Part shown: piece by piece, positions 25,078-35,022 of the stretch | Position numbering within the stretch: position 1 is the first letter of the stretch | How the letters are laid out: each line of letters begins with the position of its first letter | Assembly (NCBI GenBank): GCA_028658405.1 | Contig: JAKOGY010000012.1 | Location: forward strand, 1-42,381 | Direction: 5' to 3' | From: Dolichospermum sp. ST_sed8 | GTDB taxonomy: Bacteria; Cyanobacteriota; Cyanobacteriia; Cyanobacteriales; Nostocaceae | Length of the DNA: 42,381 nucleotides | Position numbers and translations under genes: made by a program | Notes under the pieces: generated by a model | What the model was told of the DNA's origin: nothing | Database searches by the model: none | The model's input: the letters and a program-made list of their open reading frames with translations, nothing else

Positions 25078-27081
25078 ATGTCTGTATTTGTTGCTGTTGA
25101 TCAAGTTGATAAAATTTTTGAATTAACCGGTGGCGGTCAATATATCGCCCTTAAAAATATTAATTTAGAAATCAAGAAGGGTGAATTTGTTTCTCTTATC
25201 GGTCACTCTGGCTGTGGTAAATCAACTCTTTTAAATATGATTGCAGGGTTAGATTTACCCACAGAAGGTTTAGTAACTCTGGAAGGACAAAGAATTAAAA
25301 AACCAGGTCCAGATAGAATGGTAGTATTTCAAAACTATTCGCTTTTACCTTGGCGAACTGTCAGAGAAAATATTGCTTTAGCAGTAGATTCAGTATTCAA
25401 TGGAATGCCTGCATCTGAACGCAAAGAAATCATCGAACGGCATATAGATATGGTGGGTTTGCGTCCCCATGCTGAGAAACAACCAGGGATGTTATCTGGT
25501 GGACAAAAACAACGGGTAGCGATCGCTCGCGCCTTGGCAATTCGTCCTAAACTATTACTATTAGATGAACCATTTGGTGCATTAGATGCCCTAACTCGCG
25601 GTAATTTGCAAGAACAATTGATGAAAATTTGCGAAGAAAACCAAGTTACCGCAGTTATGGTGACACATGACGTAGACGAAGCCGTTTTGTTATCTGACAG
25701 AATTGTCATGTTAACCAATGGACCAGAATCAAAAATTGGTGACATTTTAGAAGTAGATATTCCTCGTCCTCGCAAACGCATGGAAGTAGTAAAACATCCC
25801 AGTTACTACACATTGCGGAGTGAAATGATTTACTTCCTCAACCAACAAAAACGCATCAAGAAAATTCGGGCGCGGAAAACTGCTGCAATTGTCCGACATG
25901 GGTTAGAAAAAGTTAATTTAGAAATTGGTTTCTTACCCATCACAGCTTGCGCCCCCCTCGCTATTGCTAAAGAAAAAGGCTTTTTCATTAAACATGGTCT
26001 AGATGAGGTTAATTTAGTCCGGGAAAGCAGTTGGCGAGGAATTGTAGACGGGATGACAGGGGGATATTTAGATGCGGCACAAATGCCCTCTGGTATGCCT
26101 ATGTGGTTAAGTTTGGGAGGAAATAAAAACGAACCTTTACCAGTTGTCACCGCCCTGACAATGACCCGCAACGGTAACGCCATTACCTTAGCCAAACGCT
26201 TTTATGATCAGGGTATACATAGCTTATCCGATTTCAAGAATTACCTCCTGGAAACCCGCGAACAAACACACAGAATGGGTGTAGTTCATCCCGCATCCAT
26301 GCACAATTTACTCCTCCGCTATTGGTTAGCAGCAGGAGGAATTGATCCCGACAATGACGTGGCTATGAAAAATATCCCTCCTGCTCAAATGGTAGTAGAT
26401 TTAAAAGGTGGAACTATTGATGGTTATTCTGTAGGTGAACCTTGGAATTATCGGGCAGCAGTTGAAGGTTCAGGCTTTACAATTGCCACAGATTTAGAAG
26501 TTTGGTTAGGACACCCTGGTAAAGTTTTAGGTGTACGAGAAGATTGGGCAGAAGCTTATCCAAATACCCATATTGCCTTAACTAAAGCCTTACTAGAAGC
26601 TTGCCAATATTGTGCAGATCCTGCCAACTCCCAAGAAGTTAGGCAAATTTTAGCAAGTCGGGATTATGTCAGCACAGATATTGAATATATCCAACTCGAA
26701 AACCCCAATAGTGATACTTGTGACTTAGATCATCCTATGCGGCAATATGCCCATCACCAATTTTATTCTGAGTCTGCGATTAATCGCCCCAGTCGGACTG
26801 AACAAATTTGGATCATGACTCAATTAGCGCGTTGGGGTGATACACCTTTTCCCAGAAATTGGGTAGAAATTGTCGAACGAGTATGTCGAGTTCGTGTTTT
26901 CAGTACAGCAGCCAGAGAACTGGGTTTAGATATTAGTTATACCCGTCAACCTATCAAACTATTTGATGGTAAACCTTTCAACGCTGACGACCCCATTAGC
27001 TATCTCAACGACTTAGAAATTAAACGCGATTTCTCCATAGCTGAAGTAGTCCTAGATGCCCCCAGAAGAACAGCAGCTTAA
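25078..27081 (+). CDS. nrtC: Nitrate importer ATPase with NrtA-like regulatory domain
   Basis: Residues 1 to about 255 are an ABC ATPase: Walker [10 protein letters not shown], signature [15 protein letters not shown] and Walker [13 protein letters not shown]. After a basic linker, residues about 280-660 are an NrtA-like solute-binding domain kept in the cytoplasm ([45 protein letters not shown]). In NrtC of other cyanobacteria this domain mediates ammonium/nitrate feedback inhibition of transport. The 667-residue length matches. CmpC has a similar layout; the downstream nrtD and upstream nrtA support the nitrate assignment. Confidence 0.92.
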   Translation: MSVFVAVDQVDKIFELTGGGQYIALKNINLEIKKGEFVSLIGHSGCGKSTLLNMIAGLDLPTEGLVTLEGQRIKKPGPDRMVVFQNYSLLPWRTVRENIALAVDSVFNGMPASERKEIIERHIDMVGLRPHAEKQPGMLSGGQKQRVAIARALAIRPKLLLLDEPFGALDALTRGNLQEQLMKICEENQVTAVMVTHDVDEAVLLSDRIVMLTNGPESKIGDILEVDIPRPRKRMEVVKHPSYYTLRSEMIYFLNQQKRIKKIRARKTAAIVRHGLEKVNLEIGFLPITACAPLAIAKEKGFFIKHGLDEVNLVRESSWRGIVDGMTGGYLDAAQMPSGMPMWLSLGGNKNEPLPVVTALTMTRNGNAITLAKRFYDQGIHSLSDFKNYLLETREQTHRMGVVHPASMHNLLLRYWLAAGGIDPDNDVAMKNIPPAQMVVDLKGGTIDGYSVGEPWNYRAAVEGSGFTIATDLEVWLGHPGKVLGVREDWAEAYPNTHIALTKALLEACQYCADPANSQEVRQILASRDYVSTDIEYIQLENPNSDTCDLDHPMRQYAHHQFYSESAINRPSRTEQIWIMTQLARWGDTPFPRNWVEIVERVCRVRVFSTAARELGLDISYTRQPIKLFDGKPFNADDPISYLNDLEIKRDFSIAEVVLDAPRRTAA

Positions 27082-27095
27082 AGGGGGGATAAATC

Positions 27096-27158
27096 TTGTG
27101 GGGTGGACATCCTGTCCGCCTAGAAATGCAAGGGACGGGCAAGATGCCCATCCCACAA
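27096..27158. repeat. Inverted repeat 'ttgtgggg...atcccacaa'
   Basis: Ends TTGTGGG and CCCACAA bracket two hairpin-like segments (gtggacatcctgtccgcc and gacgggcaagatgcccat). It fills the nrtC-nrtD gap and is a dispersed-repeat type hairpin that could reduce nrtD expression. Confidence 0.65.
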
Positions 27159-27213
27159 AACTAATAAAATTCTCTTTTTTCTTTGCGCGAAACTTTCTAC
27201 CAATTACCAAACA

Positions 27214-28050
27214 ATGCAAAACCGTAACTTGAAATCTACCAACACCGCTACAACCAGTCTTCAGCCCTTCCTACAAATTAAAGACGTTTGCAAAGTTTAT
27301 CCCACCAAATCAGGACCATTTACCGTCCTTGATGGTGTTAACCTCAACGTTGAACAAGGTGAATTTCTTTGCGTTATCGGCCACTCTGGTTGTGGTAAAT
27401 CAACGCTGTTAAACATGGTTTCTGGTTTTAATTTCCCTACAACTGGACAAGTGTTATTAGAAGGACAACCAATTACCAAACCTGGTCCCGATAGAATGGT
27501 GGTTTTCCAAAACTATGCTTTGTTACCTTGGAGAACGGCTTTTGAAAATATTTATTTGGCTGTAAATGCCGTTTATCCAACTAAGCCGGAAGCTGAAAAA
27601 CGGGCTATTGTCCGGGACCATTTGACAATGGTGGGTTTGGGTGACGCAATGGAAAAGAAACCTATGCAAATGTCTGGGGGAATGAGACAACGGGTTTCTA
27701 TTGCTCGGGCTTTAGCTATTCGTCCCAAGGTGTTAATTTTAGATGAACCTTTTGGGGCATTGGATGCTATTACTAAGGAAGAATTGCAAGAAGAATTGTT
27801 GAAGATTTGGGGTGATAATCGTTGTACGGTTTTGATGATTACCCATGATATTGATGAGGCTTTGTTTTTAGCTGATAAGTTGGTAATGATGACTAATGGA
27901 CCTCATGCCAAAATTGGGGAAGTGATGGAAATTCCTTTTTCTCGTCCCAGAGATAGAGCGAGAATTATGGAAGATCCTCAATATTATCAATTGCGGAATT
28001 ATGCGTTAGATTTCTTGTTTAATCGGTTTGCTCATGATGATGTAGGTTAG
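27214..28050 (+). CDS. nrtD: Nitrate importer ATPase
   Basis: This 278-residue ABC ATPase pairs with NrtC. Walker A is GHSGCGKST, the signature MSGGMRQRVSIARAL, and Walker [13 protein letters not shown] with the His-loop ITHDIDEA. It lacks the C-terminal binding domain of NrtC. It ends the nrt cluster: no narB follows, unlike the usual nirA-nrtABCD-narB order. The start ATG 27214 begins MQNRNLKST, a typical variable N-terminus. Confidence 0.93.
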   Translation: MQNRNLKSTNTATTSLQPFLQIKDVCKVYPTKSGPFTVLDGVNLNVEQGEFLCVIGHSGCGKSTLLNMVSGFNFPTTGQVLLEGQPITKPGPDRMVVFQNYALLPWRTAFENIYLAVNAVYPTKPEAEKRAIVRDHLTMVGLGDAMEKKPMQMSGGMRQRVSIARALAIRPKVLILDEPFGALDAITKEELQEELLKIWGDNRCTVLMITHDIDEALFLADKLVMMTNGPHAKIGEVMEIPFSRPRDRARIMEDPQYYQLRNYALDFLFNRFAHDDVG

Positions 28051-28059
28051 TATATTTTG

Positions 28060-28077
28060 GGCGAACATTAGTTCGCC
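28060..28077 (+). terminator. Hairpin after nrtD
   Basis: GGCGAAC (28060-28066), loop atta, GTTCGCC (28071-28077), a perfect 7-bp stem 10 bp after the nrtD stop, followed by 'tatattctt'. It probably ends the nrt transcript, though the T tract is interrupted. Confidence 0.55.
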
Positions 28078-28142
28078 TATATTCTTAATTATTATTGTTA
28101 TCTTTCAATATTTACAGAAAATTCATCAACAACAATCTTGAA

Positions 28143-28418
28143 TGTCAGAATCAGGATAACCAGGATTAGAGGATTTTCAGGATGTTATTTTTTATTATTC
28201 ATGAATAATGGCAATTTTTGGATGATGGAGAATCTCCTGTTATTGTAATTATTATTATTTATCTTTCAATATTCACAGAAAAATCATCAACAACAATCCT
28301 GAAAATCCTTAAATCCTGGACATCCTGATTCTGACAATTACAATTTCAGCATCCCACCAATAACAATCCTGAAAATCCTTAAATCATGGACATCCTGATT
28401 CTGACAATTACAATTTCA
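28143..28418. repeat. Two 57-bp direct repeats plus an inverted partial copy
   Basis: 28292-28348 and 28362-28418 are identical apart from one base (cctgga/catgga). The inverse of their core (tgtcagaatcagga...ggattttcaggatgtt) lies at 28143-28186. The inverted copy can pair with either direct repeat. The region is otherwise AT-rich and has no gene. Confidence 0.8.
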
Positions 28419-28487
28419 TCAGCTTTTAATAATTTTGAATAATGTTGGGTAATATGAGCATCAACCCAACATACGGGAGGTAAAAGA

Positions 28488-29621
28488 TTAGGCATGAACC
28501 ATTAAATATTGCCCATTACCATTATATTCACCATCGCAACTGGCAAAATTAGCGACAAACCAAATTAAATAAAACCGCCAAATACGGCGAAATTTTGCAT
28601 AGTCAATCCCGTAATTTAAATCTTTGACTATCGCTTGAGAATCATCAAAGTTTTTTAACCAACTAGCAAAAGTTTTGGAGTAATTAGAGCCATTAATATA
28701 CCATTTATCAATAGTTTTTAGGTGTTGATTATGGCTGGGAACTGCATCATATTTCCAGTAACGTCCGTGGGGAAAAATATATTTGTGAGTGAAAACACTG
28801 GATATATTATTGGGGGTGCGAACTGTGATAATGTGAATAAAAACCTTGCCGTTATCCTTGAGAAAAGTTGCCAGTTTTTGGAAAGCTTTTGTTAAATTAC
28901 CTACATGACAAAAAACGCCAATTGAGAGAATTTTATCAAACTTTGTCGCAAATTCGGCATCGTTTAAATCTCCTTCATAGAGAGTAAACCGACCAGAATT
29001 CAGGTAACTTTCAGGATCTTGCATTTTCTGACGCATATATTCACATTGGTGGTGACTCAAGTTAATTCCTGTAAACTTGACATGGGGAAATTTAGCAAGA
29101 ATATAATTGGCTACGCAGCCCCAACCACAACCAAAATCTAAAATATTATCACCATCTTTGATCTCTAATTTGTCAATCACATCATCAATCATTTGTATTT
29201 GTGATTGTTCGAGATTGGCTGCTCCTTTTTCCCACAATCCCATACTGTATTTGGGATAAATAAGTTTTCCATTACCTAACATGGGATTCAACATAGCTTG
29301 AGGCAAATCATACTGAATCTTCATTAAATCCCTCGCACCTTCGGCAGTATGATCTGTTTCTGTTAATACCCATTCATAGGGTGCAAGCAGGGATGGAAAA
29401 TACTTAAAAAACACGGGCATACAACTATCAAAAAGATATCTTAACGCAGAATCTGGTACTTCTAATCCGTTGATATAAGACTCTGCTATGGCCATTTGCA
29501 CTGTATTAACTGTACTAACTGCGAGGCGGGTTGCTCCGTAAGCAATCGGACTTTTGGTATGTACATTTCCTACGATAGGAAGATGTTTTTCAATGTTTTG
29601 TAAAATAGTTGATGAATTCAT
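28488..29621 (-). CDS. Cyclopropane-fatty-acid-synthase-like SAM methyltransferase
   Basis: This 377-residue protein belongs to the CFA-synthase/coclaurine-N-methyltransferase-like group. The SAM motif is ILDFGCGWGCVANYI, followed by FTGINLSHHQ and SIGVFCHVG. The C-terminal part has the family segment FPHGRYW...PSHN and INGSNYSKTFASWL. Substrate could be a lipid or a small amine. The open frame reaches 29756, with a hydrophobic N-terminal extension; ATG 29621 (MNSSTILQNIEKHLP) is preferred because the family-like sequence begins there, but neither start has a clear ribosome site. Confidence 0.75.
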   Translation of the reverse strand: MNSSTILQNIEKHLPIVGNVHTKSPIAYGATRLAVSTVNTVQMAIAESYINGLEVPDSALRYLFDSCMPVFFKYFPSLLAPYEWVLTETDHTAEGARDLMKIQYDLPQAMLNPMLGNGKLIYPKYSMGLWEKGAANLEQSQIQMIDDVIDKLEIKDGDNILDFGCGWGCVANYILAKFPHVKFTGINLSHHQCEYMRQKMQDPESYLNSGRFTLYEGDLNDAEFATKFDKILSIGVFCHVGNLTKAFQKLATFLKDNGKVFIHIITVRTPNNISSVFTHKYIFPHGRYWKYDAVPSHNQHLKTIDKWYINGSNYSKTFASWLKNFDDSQAIVKDLNYGIDYAKFRRIWRFYLIWFVANFASCDGEYNGNGQYLMVHA

Positions 29622-29766
29622 ATTTATATTGGGTTTTAAAGATGCCGCTACTATATAAATAAACCCAATAATATTAAAGAATAGATATTCCATTGGATAG
29701 AGATTAGCAAAAAAGAAAGGAATAATAAATGAAAAGTGTGGGTAATGGCTACTCAAGCCTGTATTC

Positions 29767-29783
29767 GGTGGGCAATGCCCACC
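29767..29783. repeat. GGTGGGCAATGCCCACC palindrome, copy 3
   Basis: Third copy of the 17-bp palindrome, followed by 'ctacgta'. It lies in the divergent spacer between the methyltransferase and lipid-kinase genes, so it cannot be a terminator for either. Confidence 0.75.
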
Positions 29784-29901
29784 CTACGTATATTTTAAAA
29801 ATAAAATAATAAGTTATGTTCTCAGCTTTTGATAATCCTTGATTGAAATTATCGGTAAATAATGTATATAATTCAATATACGAACTATAAAAGGTACGCC
29901 C

Positions 29902-30789
29902 ATGAATTCCCGCGCCCTGCTATTAGTCAATCATCATTCTCGTCAAGGACAAGAACGTTATCAGGAAGCGATAAATTGTTTAAATCAACTGGGTTTAAAA
30001 CTCATTACAGAATCTACAGAAAATCCTAGACAATTGGGTGATATGATTCGTCGTTACCAACAAGAAATTGATTTAGTGATTGTCGGTGGTGGTGATGGTA
30101 CTCTTAACGCTGCTGTAGGTGCTATAGTTGATACTCAATTACCTTTAGGAATTTTACCTTTGGGAACTGCTAATGATTTAGCGAGAACTTTAGGTATTCC
30201 TAATTCTATTCCCCAAGCTTGTCAAATTATTGCCAATGGACAGTTGCGACGGATTGATTTAGGTTTGGTGAATGATAAATATTTTTTCAATGTTGCAAGT
30301 TTGGGTTTGAGTGTGAAAATTACTCAAGAATTAACTAAAGAGATGAAACGGCGTTGGGGAATATTTGCTTATGCTGCGATCGCATTTCAAGTAATTTGGA
30401 AATCTCGCCTTTTTAGTGCAGAAATTCGCATAAATGACCAATCAATTCATGTCAAAACTGTGCAAATTGCTGTGGGAAATGGTCGCTATTATGGTGGGGG
30501 AATGGCTGTAGTTCACGATGCAGCAATAGATGATCAAAGGTTGGATCTTTATAGTTTAGAAATGGATCATTGGTGGCAAATTCTTCCTTTGCTTCCGGCT
30601 ATGCGTCAAGGACGACATATTGATTGGCCGAATGTCCGCGCCCTACAAGGTCAGGAAATCACAGTATATACCCGAAAACCTCATTCGATTAATACAGATG
30701 GAGAAATCACCACCCACACCCCGGCTGTATTTCGAGTGCTTCCGCAAGCGATCGCAGTTTTTGTCCCAGAAATATCATCTCCAGTATAG
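29902..30789 (+). CDS. YegS/DgkB-family lipid kinase
   Basis: This 295-residue diacylglycerol-kinase-catalytic-domain protein has VNHHSRQG near the N-terminus, the nucleotide-binding GGGDGTLNAAVGA, and LGILPLGTANDLARTLGIP. The C-terminal region has NTDGEITTHTP, the typical D-GE element. It would phosphorylate diacylglycerol, sphingosine-like or other lipid alcohols at the membrane. The substrate is not determinable from sequence. It precedes the ExoD-like gene by 100 bp. Confidence 0.88.
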   Translation: MNSRALLLVNHHSRQGQERYQEAINCLNQLGLKLITESTENPRQLGDMIRRYQQEIDLVIVGGGDGTLNAAVGAIVDTQLPLGILPLGTANDLARTLGIPNSIPQACQIIANGQLRRIDLGLVNDKYFFNVASLGLSVKITQELTKEMKRRWGIFAYAAIAFQVIWKSRLFSAEIRINDQSIHVKTVQIAVGNGRYYGGGMAVVHDAAIDDQRLDLYSLEMDHWWQILPLLPAMRQGRHIDWPNVRALQGQEITVYTRKPHSINTDGEITTHTPAVFRVLPQAIAVFVPEISSPV

Positions 30790-30889
30790 ATTTATCTAAT
30801 TGATATGATTTATTTGATGATATCTTAATTCCTAAATTCTGCTGTATCTTAAGAAGACTACAATCATCATCATCAAAAAAATCATAGTT

Positions 30890-31495
30890 ATGAATTTACG
30901 CTTTTCTCAAGAAATTAAATCTCTACTAGAACGTTTAAGTGAACAACCGTTAACTTTAGGTGATATCCTCGCAGAAACCTCTGAACGGGGTTTTAGCTTG
31001 GTCATCACATTACTTGTATTACCCTTTTTATTTCCCATGCCTCCAGGCTTAAGTAGTCCTTTAGGTGGGGCTTGCTTAATATTATCATTACAAATGGTTT
31101 TGGGGAGGCGAACGCCTTGGCTACCCAAAAAAATCGCTAACTATAAATTTCCTGACGCTTTCGCCAAAATTATCTTACAAAATCTGCGTCGAGTCACTAG
31201 ATTATTAGAAAAAATTGCCCGTCCCCGATTCCAAAAAATCGCTAATCATCCTTGGATTTGGCGATTTAACGGGCTGTGCATCTCTTGGTTAACAATATTA
31301 TTAATTTCTCCCATTCCCTTTACTAATCCCATTCCCACTGTGGGGATTTTACTTTTGGCAGTTGCTACCATTGAAGCTGATGGTTTGCTAATGTGCATTA
31401 GCTATATTGCTACTTTCTTAATTACTTTACTATTTGGCTTTATTGGTTATGCTTTATGGTTAGCTCCCAACTTACTCCCGGCTATTTTCAAATAA
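30890..31495 (+). CDS. ExoD-family membrane protein
   Basis: This 201-residue protein matches the ExoD (exopolysaccharide synthesis) family: LTLGDILAETSERGFSLVITLLVLPFLFPMPPGLSSPLGG followed by a QMVLGRRTPWLP loop. About four transmembrane segments are seen. ExoD was linked to exopolysaccharide production and alkali tolerance in rhizobia; its biochemical role is unknown. The ATG at 30890 is the natural start. Confidence 0.82.
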   Translation: MNLRFSQEIKSLLERLSEQPLTLGDILAETSERGFSLVITLLVLPFLFPMPPGLSSPLGGACLILSLQMVLGRRTPWLPKKIANYKFPDAFAKIILQNLRRVTRLLEKIARPRFQKIANHPWIWRFNGLCISWLTILLISPIPFTNPIPTVGILLLAVATIEADGLLMCISYIATFLITLLFGFIGYALWLAPNLLPAIFK

Positions 31496-31540
31496 AATTT
31501 TTGACTTTCTGATGAAAATTTGTTAAGATAGAAACCCAAA

Positions 31541-31570
31541 AGAAAAAACCCTCAGCTAAAAGCCAAGGGT
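31541..31570 (-). terminator. Intrinsic terminator of the minus-strand membrane gene
   Basis: On the minus strand ACCCTtgGC...AGCtgAGGGT (31570-31548) is followed by TTTTTTCTTTT (31548-31537). This is a standard rho-independent terminator about 95 bp after the stop of the 31664-33058 gene. Confidence 0.75.
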
Positions 31571-31663
31571 AATCATTTAATTAAGGTGCATCTACTGTTT
31601 GAATATCCACCGTGGCTTCTACCATATCCGGATAATTTCAGTACAATTTTGAGTTTTGAATTG

Positions 31664-33058
31664 TTAACTTGTCTCTCGCAAATTATACCATCCATACCAA
31701 TGCAGTACAGCTAACCATACTGCTGATAGTAAACTGGCAATACTCAAAGTTAACCCTGTAAAGGGAATTAATAACCCAAATACAGGTAAGACAACTCCAG
31801 CGATGGTACAAATAATTGCGGCTAGGGAAACACGAAGATTTGCACCTAAACCATAGCTTAAAGTTAATAAAATTAATGCAATCATCAACCAAGCTAATTC
31901 AGCATTAATTACCCGTGTCATGTAGGTTAAAGTTAGTAAACAAGCAAAGAAAATTCCCCCAGCAATCACGACATTTTTTAAAGTCATGGGTAGGGATAAA
32001 TACAGCAGTAATATCCACCATAAAAACAAAGCTGGTGCTAACAATAATAACCTGGGAATAATACCAGTTTTGCCAATGGGTTTAGTGCTAGTAAAGACAC
32101 CAAAAGGATTTTTAACAGCCACATTTTCGGCAAAACTCCAAGTAAATTGCGTGCCTTTATCATCAACTTTAATATCATCAGGAATAATTCCACTAGCAAA
32201 GTCAGCATTACTAAAATTAGCGATCGCTACCAGCCGAAATTTAGAAAGTAACTGATTTGTAGCACTATAAACCCAGCGTGGTCCACCATCAGCTTTATAG
32301 GTAACTTTAAAAGTAGTTTCTTCCCCCGGTTCTAAACGGAAGGGAAAACTATAATTATCGTTATTTGTTTGTTTTAAGATTGTGTTATTACGTTCTACTT
32401 TATAATCCCGCAGGATTGTAGAACCATTAGGTGGTGGTACTTCCAAGAAAAAACTATTAATATCACTCAGTTGGTTAATAACTTTGTAATTAGCTGTGTA
32501 GTCTGTCTGATAAATAGAACTACGATTTTGGACATCTACACTTTGATTAATTTTAACTTGAATTTCTGAACTTGCTAAAGTTAGATAACGAGTAACTTTT
32601 TGTTTATCATTAACTTTAACTATTTTGCCATTAACTTGGGTATTATAAACATAAGGTTCTTCAGTAATATAGCGAACTTGGGGAGAAACTTGTTCCAGTT
32701 TATCACCTGCTACAGTAGCAGCAACTTGTGCCACTTTTGTCTGTTCCCAATAATGGTAACGATTGCTTAAAGTTGAACAGAGAAAAAAGCCAGTTACTAA
32801 CAAAATTAAGATTAAAGCTAAATGCTGTAATCCCTGCAATAATTGGGAGTAACGAATTGACCATTGACCGAAAAAAACCGCTTGTTCTGTGGGATATCGT
32901 CGTAGAGAAAAACTAATTAAGGCGATCGCCACACCTAACGCTATAATTAAAAAAAATAATAGCAGTGAACCTTGGAGTAATTGATTACCAAATTGCAGCA
33001 ATTCCTGGGGATGTGTTAAATCAGGTAAACCGGGAATACCTTTAGCGTCAACAGACAT
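31664..33058 (-). CDS. Unknown polytopic membrane protein with a large extracytoplasmic beta domain
   Basis: I do not recognise a named family; it is probably a conserved cyanobacterial protein. Of 464 residues, two hydrophobic segments (about 31-52 and 76-97) precede a roughly 230-residue hydrophilic, beta-rich region (about 100-330), and five to six close-packed helices follow to the C-terminus (IPRLLLLAPALFLWWILLLYL... and later). The layout recalls CreD-type membrane proteins, but no specific motif supports that. The ATG at 33058 fits a cytoplasmic N-terminus. Confidence 0.7.
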   Translation of the reverse strand: MSVDAKGIPGLPDLTHPQELLQFGNQLLQGSLLLFFLIIALGVAIALISFSLRRYPTEQAVFFGQWSIRYSQLLQGLQHLALILILLVTGFFLCSTLSNRYHYWEQTKVAQVAATVAGDKLEQVSPQVRYITEEPYVYNTQVNGKIVKVNDKQKVTRYLTLASSEIQVKINQSVDVQNRSSIYQTDYTANYKVINQLSDINSFFLEVPPPNGSTILRDYKVERNNTILKQTNNDNYSFPFRLEPGEETTFKVTYKADGGPRWVYSATNQLLSKFRLVAIANFSNADFASGIIPDDIKVDDKGTQFTWSFAENVAVKNPFGVFTSTKPIGKTGIIPRLLLLAPALFLWWILLLYLSLPMTLKNVVIAGGIFFACLLTLTYMTRVINAELAWLMIALILLTLSYGLGANLRVSLAAIICTIAGVVLPVFGLLIPFTGLTLSIASLLSAVWLAVLHWYGWYNLRETS

Positions 33059-33120
33059 AAACAGATATTTGGGTAATTTTTAGACTCTGACACATTTAAT
33101 ATCACAAAAGTTGCTATAGC

Positions 33121-33164
33121 AGGGAACAGGGAATAGGGAATAGGGAATAGGGAATAGGGAATAG
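33121..33164. repeat. Heptad array GGGAATA
   Basis: About six tandem 7-bp units (one gggaaca, then gggaata) upstream of the Hsp70-like gene. A complementary TTCCCTG array lies at 33358-33406, so the two could pair to form a long hairpin. A short related array lies at 13301-13325. Confidence 0.85.
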
Positions 33165-33357
33165 TCTCAGCTATCTGGATATCCTCAATTTCCCATATCC
33201 GACAGGGAAAAATGCAACTGTTTTGAGATACTATAAGCCAAAACCTTGCACTTTTTATCCTAAAAATCCACGAAACTCTTATTAATAAACGGTTTTAGCT
33301 TTATTCAGCAAGCCATAATTAGATAATGGATGATTGGTAATTGGTAATATTTGTTTG

Positions 33358-33406
33358 TTCCCTGTTCCCTGTTCCCTGTTCCCTGTTCCCTGTTCCCTAT
33401 TCCCTG
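33358..33406. repeat. Heptad array TTCCCTG directly before the Hsp70-like gene
   Basis: About seven 7-bp units ending 14 bp before the ATG at 33421. In the third frame the array reads as LFPVPCS repeats, which falsely extends the gene's open frame to 33334. Confidence 0.85.
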
Positions 33407-33420
33407 AAATAATTACAAAT

Positions 33421-35019
33421 ATGGCGATCGCGATTGATTTTGGTACAAGTAACACAGTTATAACCCGTTGGAATCCTGTTACTCAGGAAGCAGAAACCCT
33501 GAATCTACCTGGTTTATCAACACAACAATTTCTCAACCCTCCACTGATTCCTAGTTTGGTTTATGTGGAAAATGCCAGTTTGGGAACAATTATAGCTGGA
33601 CAACAGGTGTGCGATCGCGGTTTAGACACAAAAACCGATACCAGATTTTTCCGTAATTTTAAACGAGGAATCGGTGCAGATATTCAGGGTTTTTTACCAG
33701 AACTCGATGGTAAAAACATTACATTTGAACAAGTAGGAAAATGGTTTTTAAGCAAGGTAATTCAAGAATTAGCCATCCTAGAAGGAAAAATAGATTCCTT
33801 GGTTTTAACTGCACCTGTAGACAGCTTTGAAGCCTATCGTTACTGGTTAGGGAAAGTTTGTCAATCACTACCAGTTGAACAGGTACGAATGTTGGATGAA
33901 CCTACCGCTGCGGCGTTGGGATATGGTCTAACAGATCAAGGAACTCTCTTAGTTGTTGACTTTGGTGGTGGAACTTTAGATTTATCTTTAGTGAGTTTAG
34001 ATCAAGGTAAACAAGCCAAAACCAAACCTCTAGGATTTCTTCTTAAATGGGGTGATAAAAGTCTGGGTGAAGATTCTCAACAAAAGACTAAAACAGCCCG
34101 TGTATTAGCCAAAGCAGGGCAAAATCTGGGCGGAATAGATATTGATAATTGGATAGTAGATTATTTTGCTAAAACCCAAGGATTACCAGTTAGTTCTCTC
34201 ACCACAAGACTAGCAGAACGGGTGAAAATTCAGCTATCTCACCAAAATAAAGCGAGTGAAGTTTATTTTAATGATCAGACCTTTGAAAGTTATGAAATGG
34301 ATCTTGATCGTTATACTTTTGAAAATATTTTGAAGGAAAACGGATTTTTTGATAAGCTGCATGATGTCATGATGACATTGTTACAGCAAGCACGACGTTA
34401 CGGGATGGAAATTGATGATATTAATGCAGTATTATTAGTGGGGGGAACTGTGCAATTGCCAGTGGTGCAAACATGGATAGAACAATATTTTGAACCAGAA
34501 AAAATTCGTCGTCAACTGCCTTTTGAAGCGATCGCTCATGGTGCATTACAAATCACTCAAGGCATAGAAGTTAAAGACTATCTTTATCATAGCTATGGTG
34601 TGCGTTATTGGGATCGCCGTAATCAACGTCATAGTTGGCATCCTATCATTAAAACTGGACAACCTTATCCCATGACTCAACCCGTAGAATTAGTTTTGGG
34701 TGCTTCCGTGGAAAATCAACCCAGCATTGAGTTAATTGTCGGGGAATTGGGCGCGGAAACGGGAGGAACAGAGGTATACTTTGATGGCGATCGCTTAATT
34801 ACTCGTCAGTTAGATAGTCGCGCAACCACCGTTAAACCCCTCAATGATACAGCAAGTGCCAGTAAAGTTGCCAAACTTAGACCTCCAGGAAATCCGGGAA
34901 GCGATCGGATTAAAATCTATTTTCAAATTGATGAAAAACGGTTTTTAAGAATTACTGTTGAGGACTTATTGACAAATAAAATCTTAGTAGAAAACCAACT
35001 TGTAGCCCAGTTGAGTTAA
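33421..35019 (+). CDS. Hsp70/DnaK-like ATPase without a full substrate domain
   Basis: This 532-residue protein of the actin/Hsp70 fold has phosphate-1 motif AIDFGTSNTVI at the N-terminus, phosphate-2 VVDFGGGTLDLSLV, and adenosine motif VLLVGGTVQLP. The last 130 residues form a short beta-rich tail, not a complete DnaK peptide-binding domain or lid. It is a divergent chaperone-like protein with unknown client. ATG 33421 is chosen because MAIAIDFGTSN is the normal Hsp70 beginning; the 29 upstream codons are translated heptad repeat. A HIP1 octamer overlaps codons 2-4. It is convergent with eda, 3 bp apart. Confidence 0.83.
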   Translation: MAIAIDFGTSNTVITRWNPVTQEAETLNLPGLSTQQFLNPPLIPSLVYVENASLGTIIAGQQVCDRGLDTKTDTRFFRNFKRGIGADIQGFLPELDGKNITFEQVGKWFLSKVIQELAILEGKIDSLVLTAPVDSFEAYRYWLGKVCQSLPVEQVRMLDEPTAAALGYGLTDQGTLLVVDFGGGTLDLSLVSLDQGKQAKTKPLGFLLKWGDKSLGEDSQQKTKTARVLAKAGQNLGGIDIDNWIVDYFAKTQGLPVSSLTTRLAERVKIQLSHQNKASEVYFNDQTFESYEMDLDRYTFENILKENGFFDKLHDVMMTLLQQARRYGMEIDDINAVLLVGGTVQLPVVQTWIEQYFEPEKIRRQLPFEAIAHGALQITQGIEVKDYLYHSYGVRYWDRRNQRHSWHPIIKTGQPYPMTQPVELVLGASVENQPSIELIVGELGAETGGTEVYFDGDRLITRQLDSRATTVKPLNDTASASKVAKLRPPGNPGSDRIKIYFQIDEKRFLRITVEDLLTNKILVENQLVAQLS

Positions 35020-35022
35020 ATT

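Noticed and set aside
22728-28050. Bicarbonate transporter CmpABCD instead of NrtABCD
   Set aside because: The binding protein has [12 protein letters not shown], the NrtA pattern as I know it, rather than the CmpA-type sequence at that position.
33334-33420. N-terminal extension of the Hsp70-like protein (LFPVPCS repeats)
   Set aside because: Heptad DNA array read in frame; the normal Hsp70 start is at 33421.
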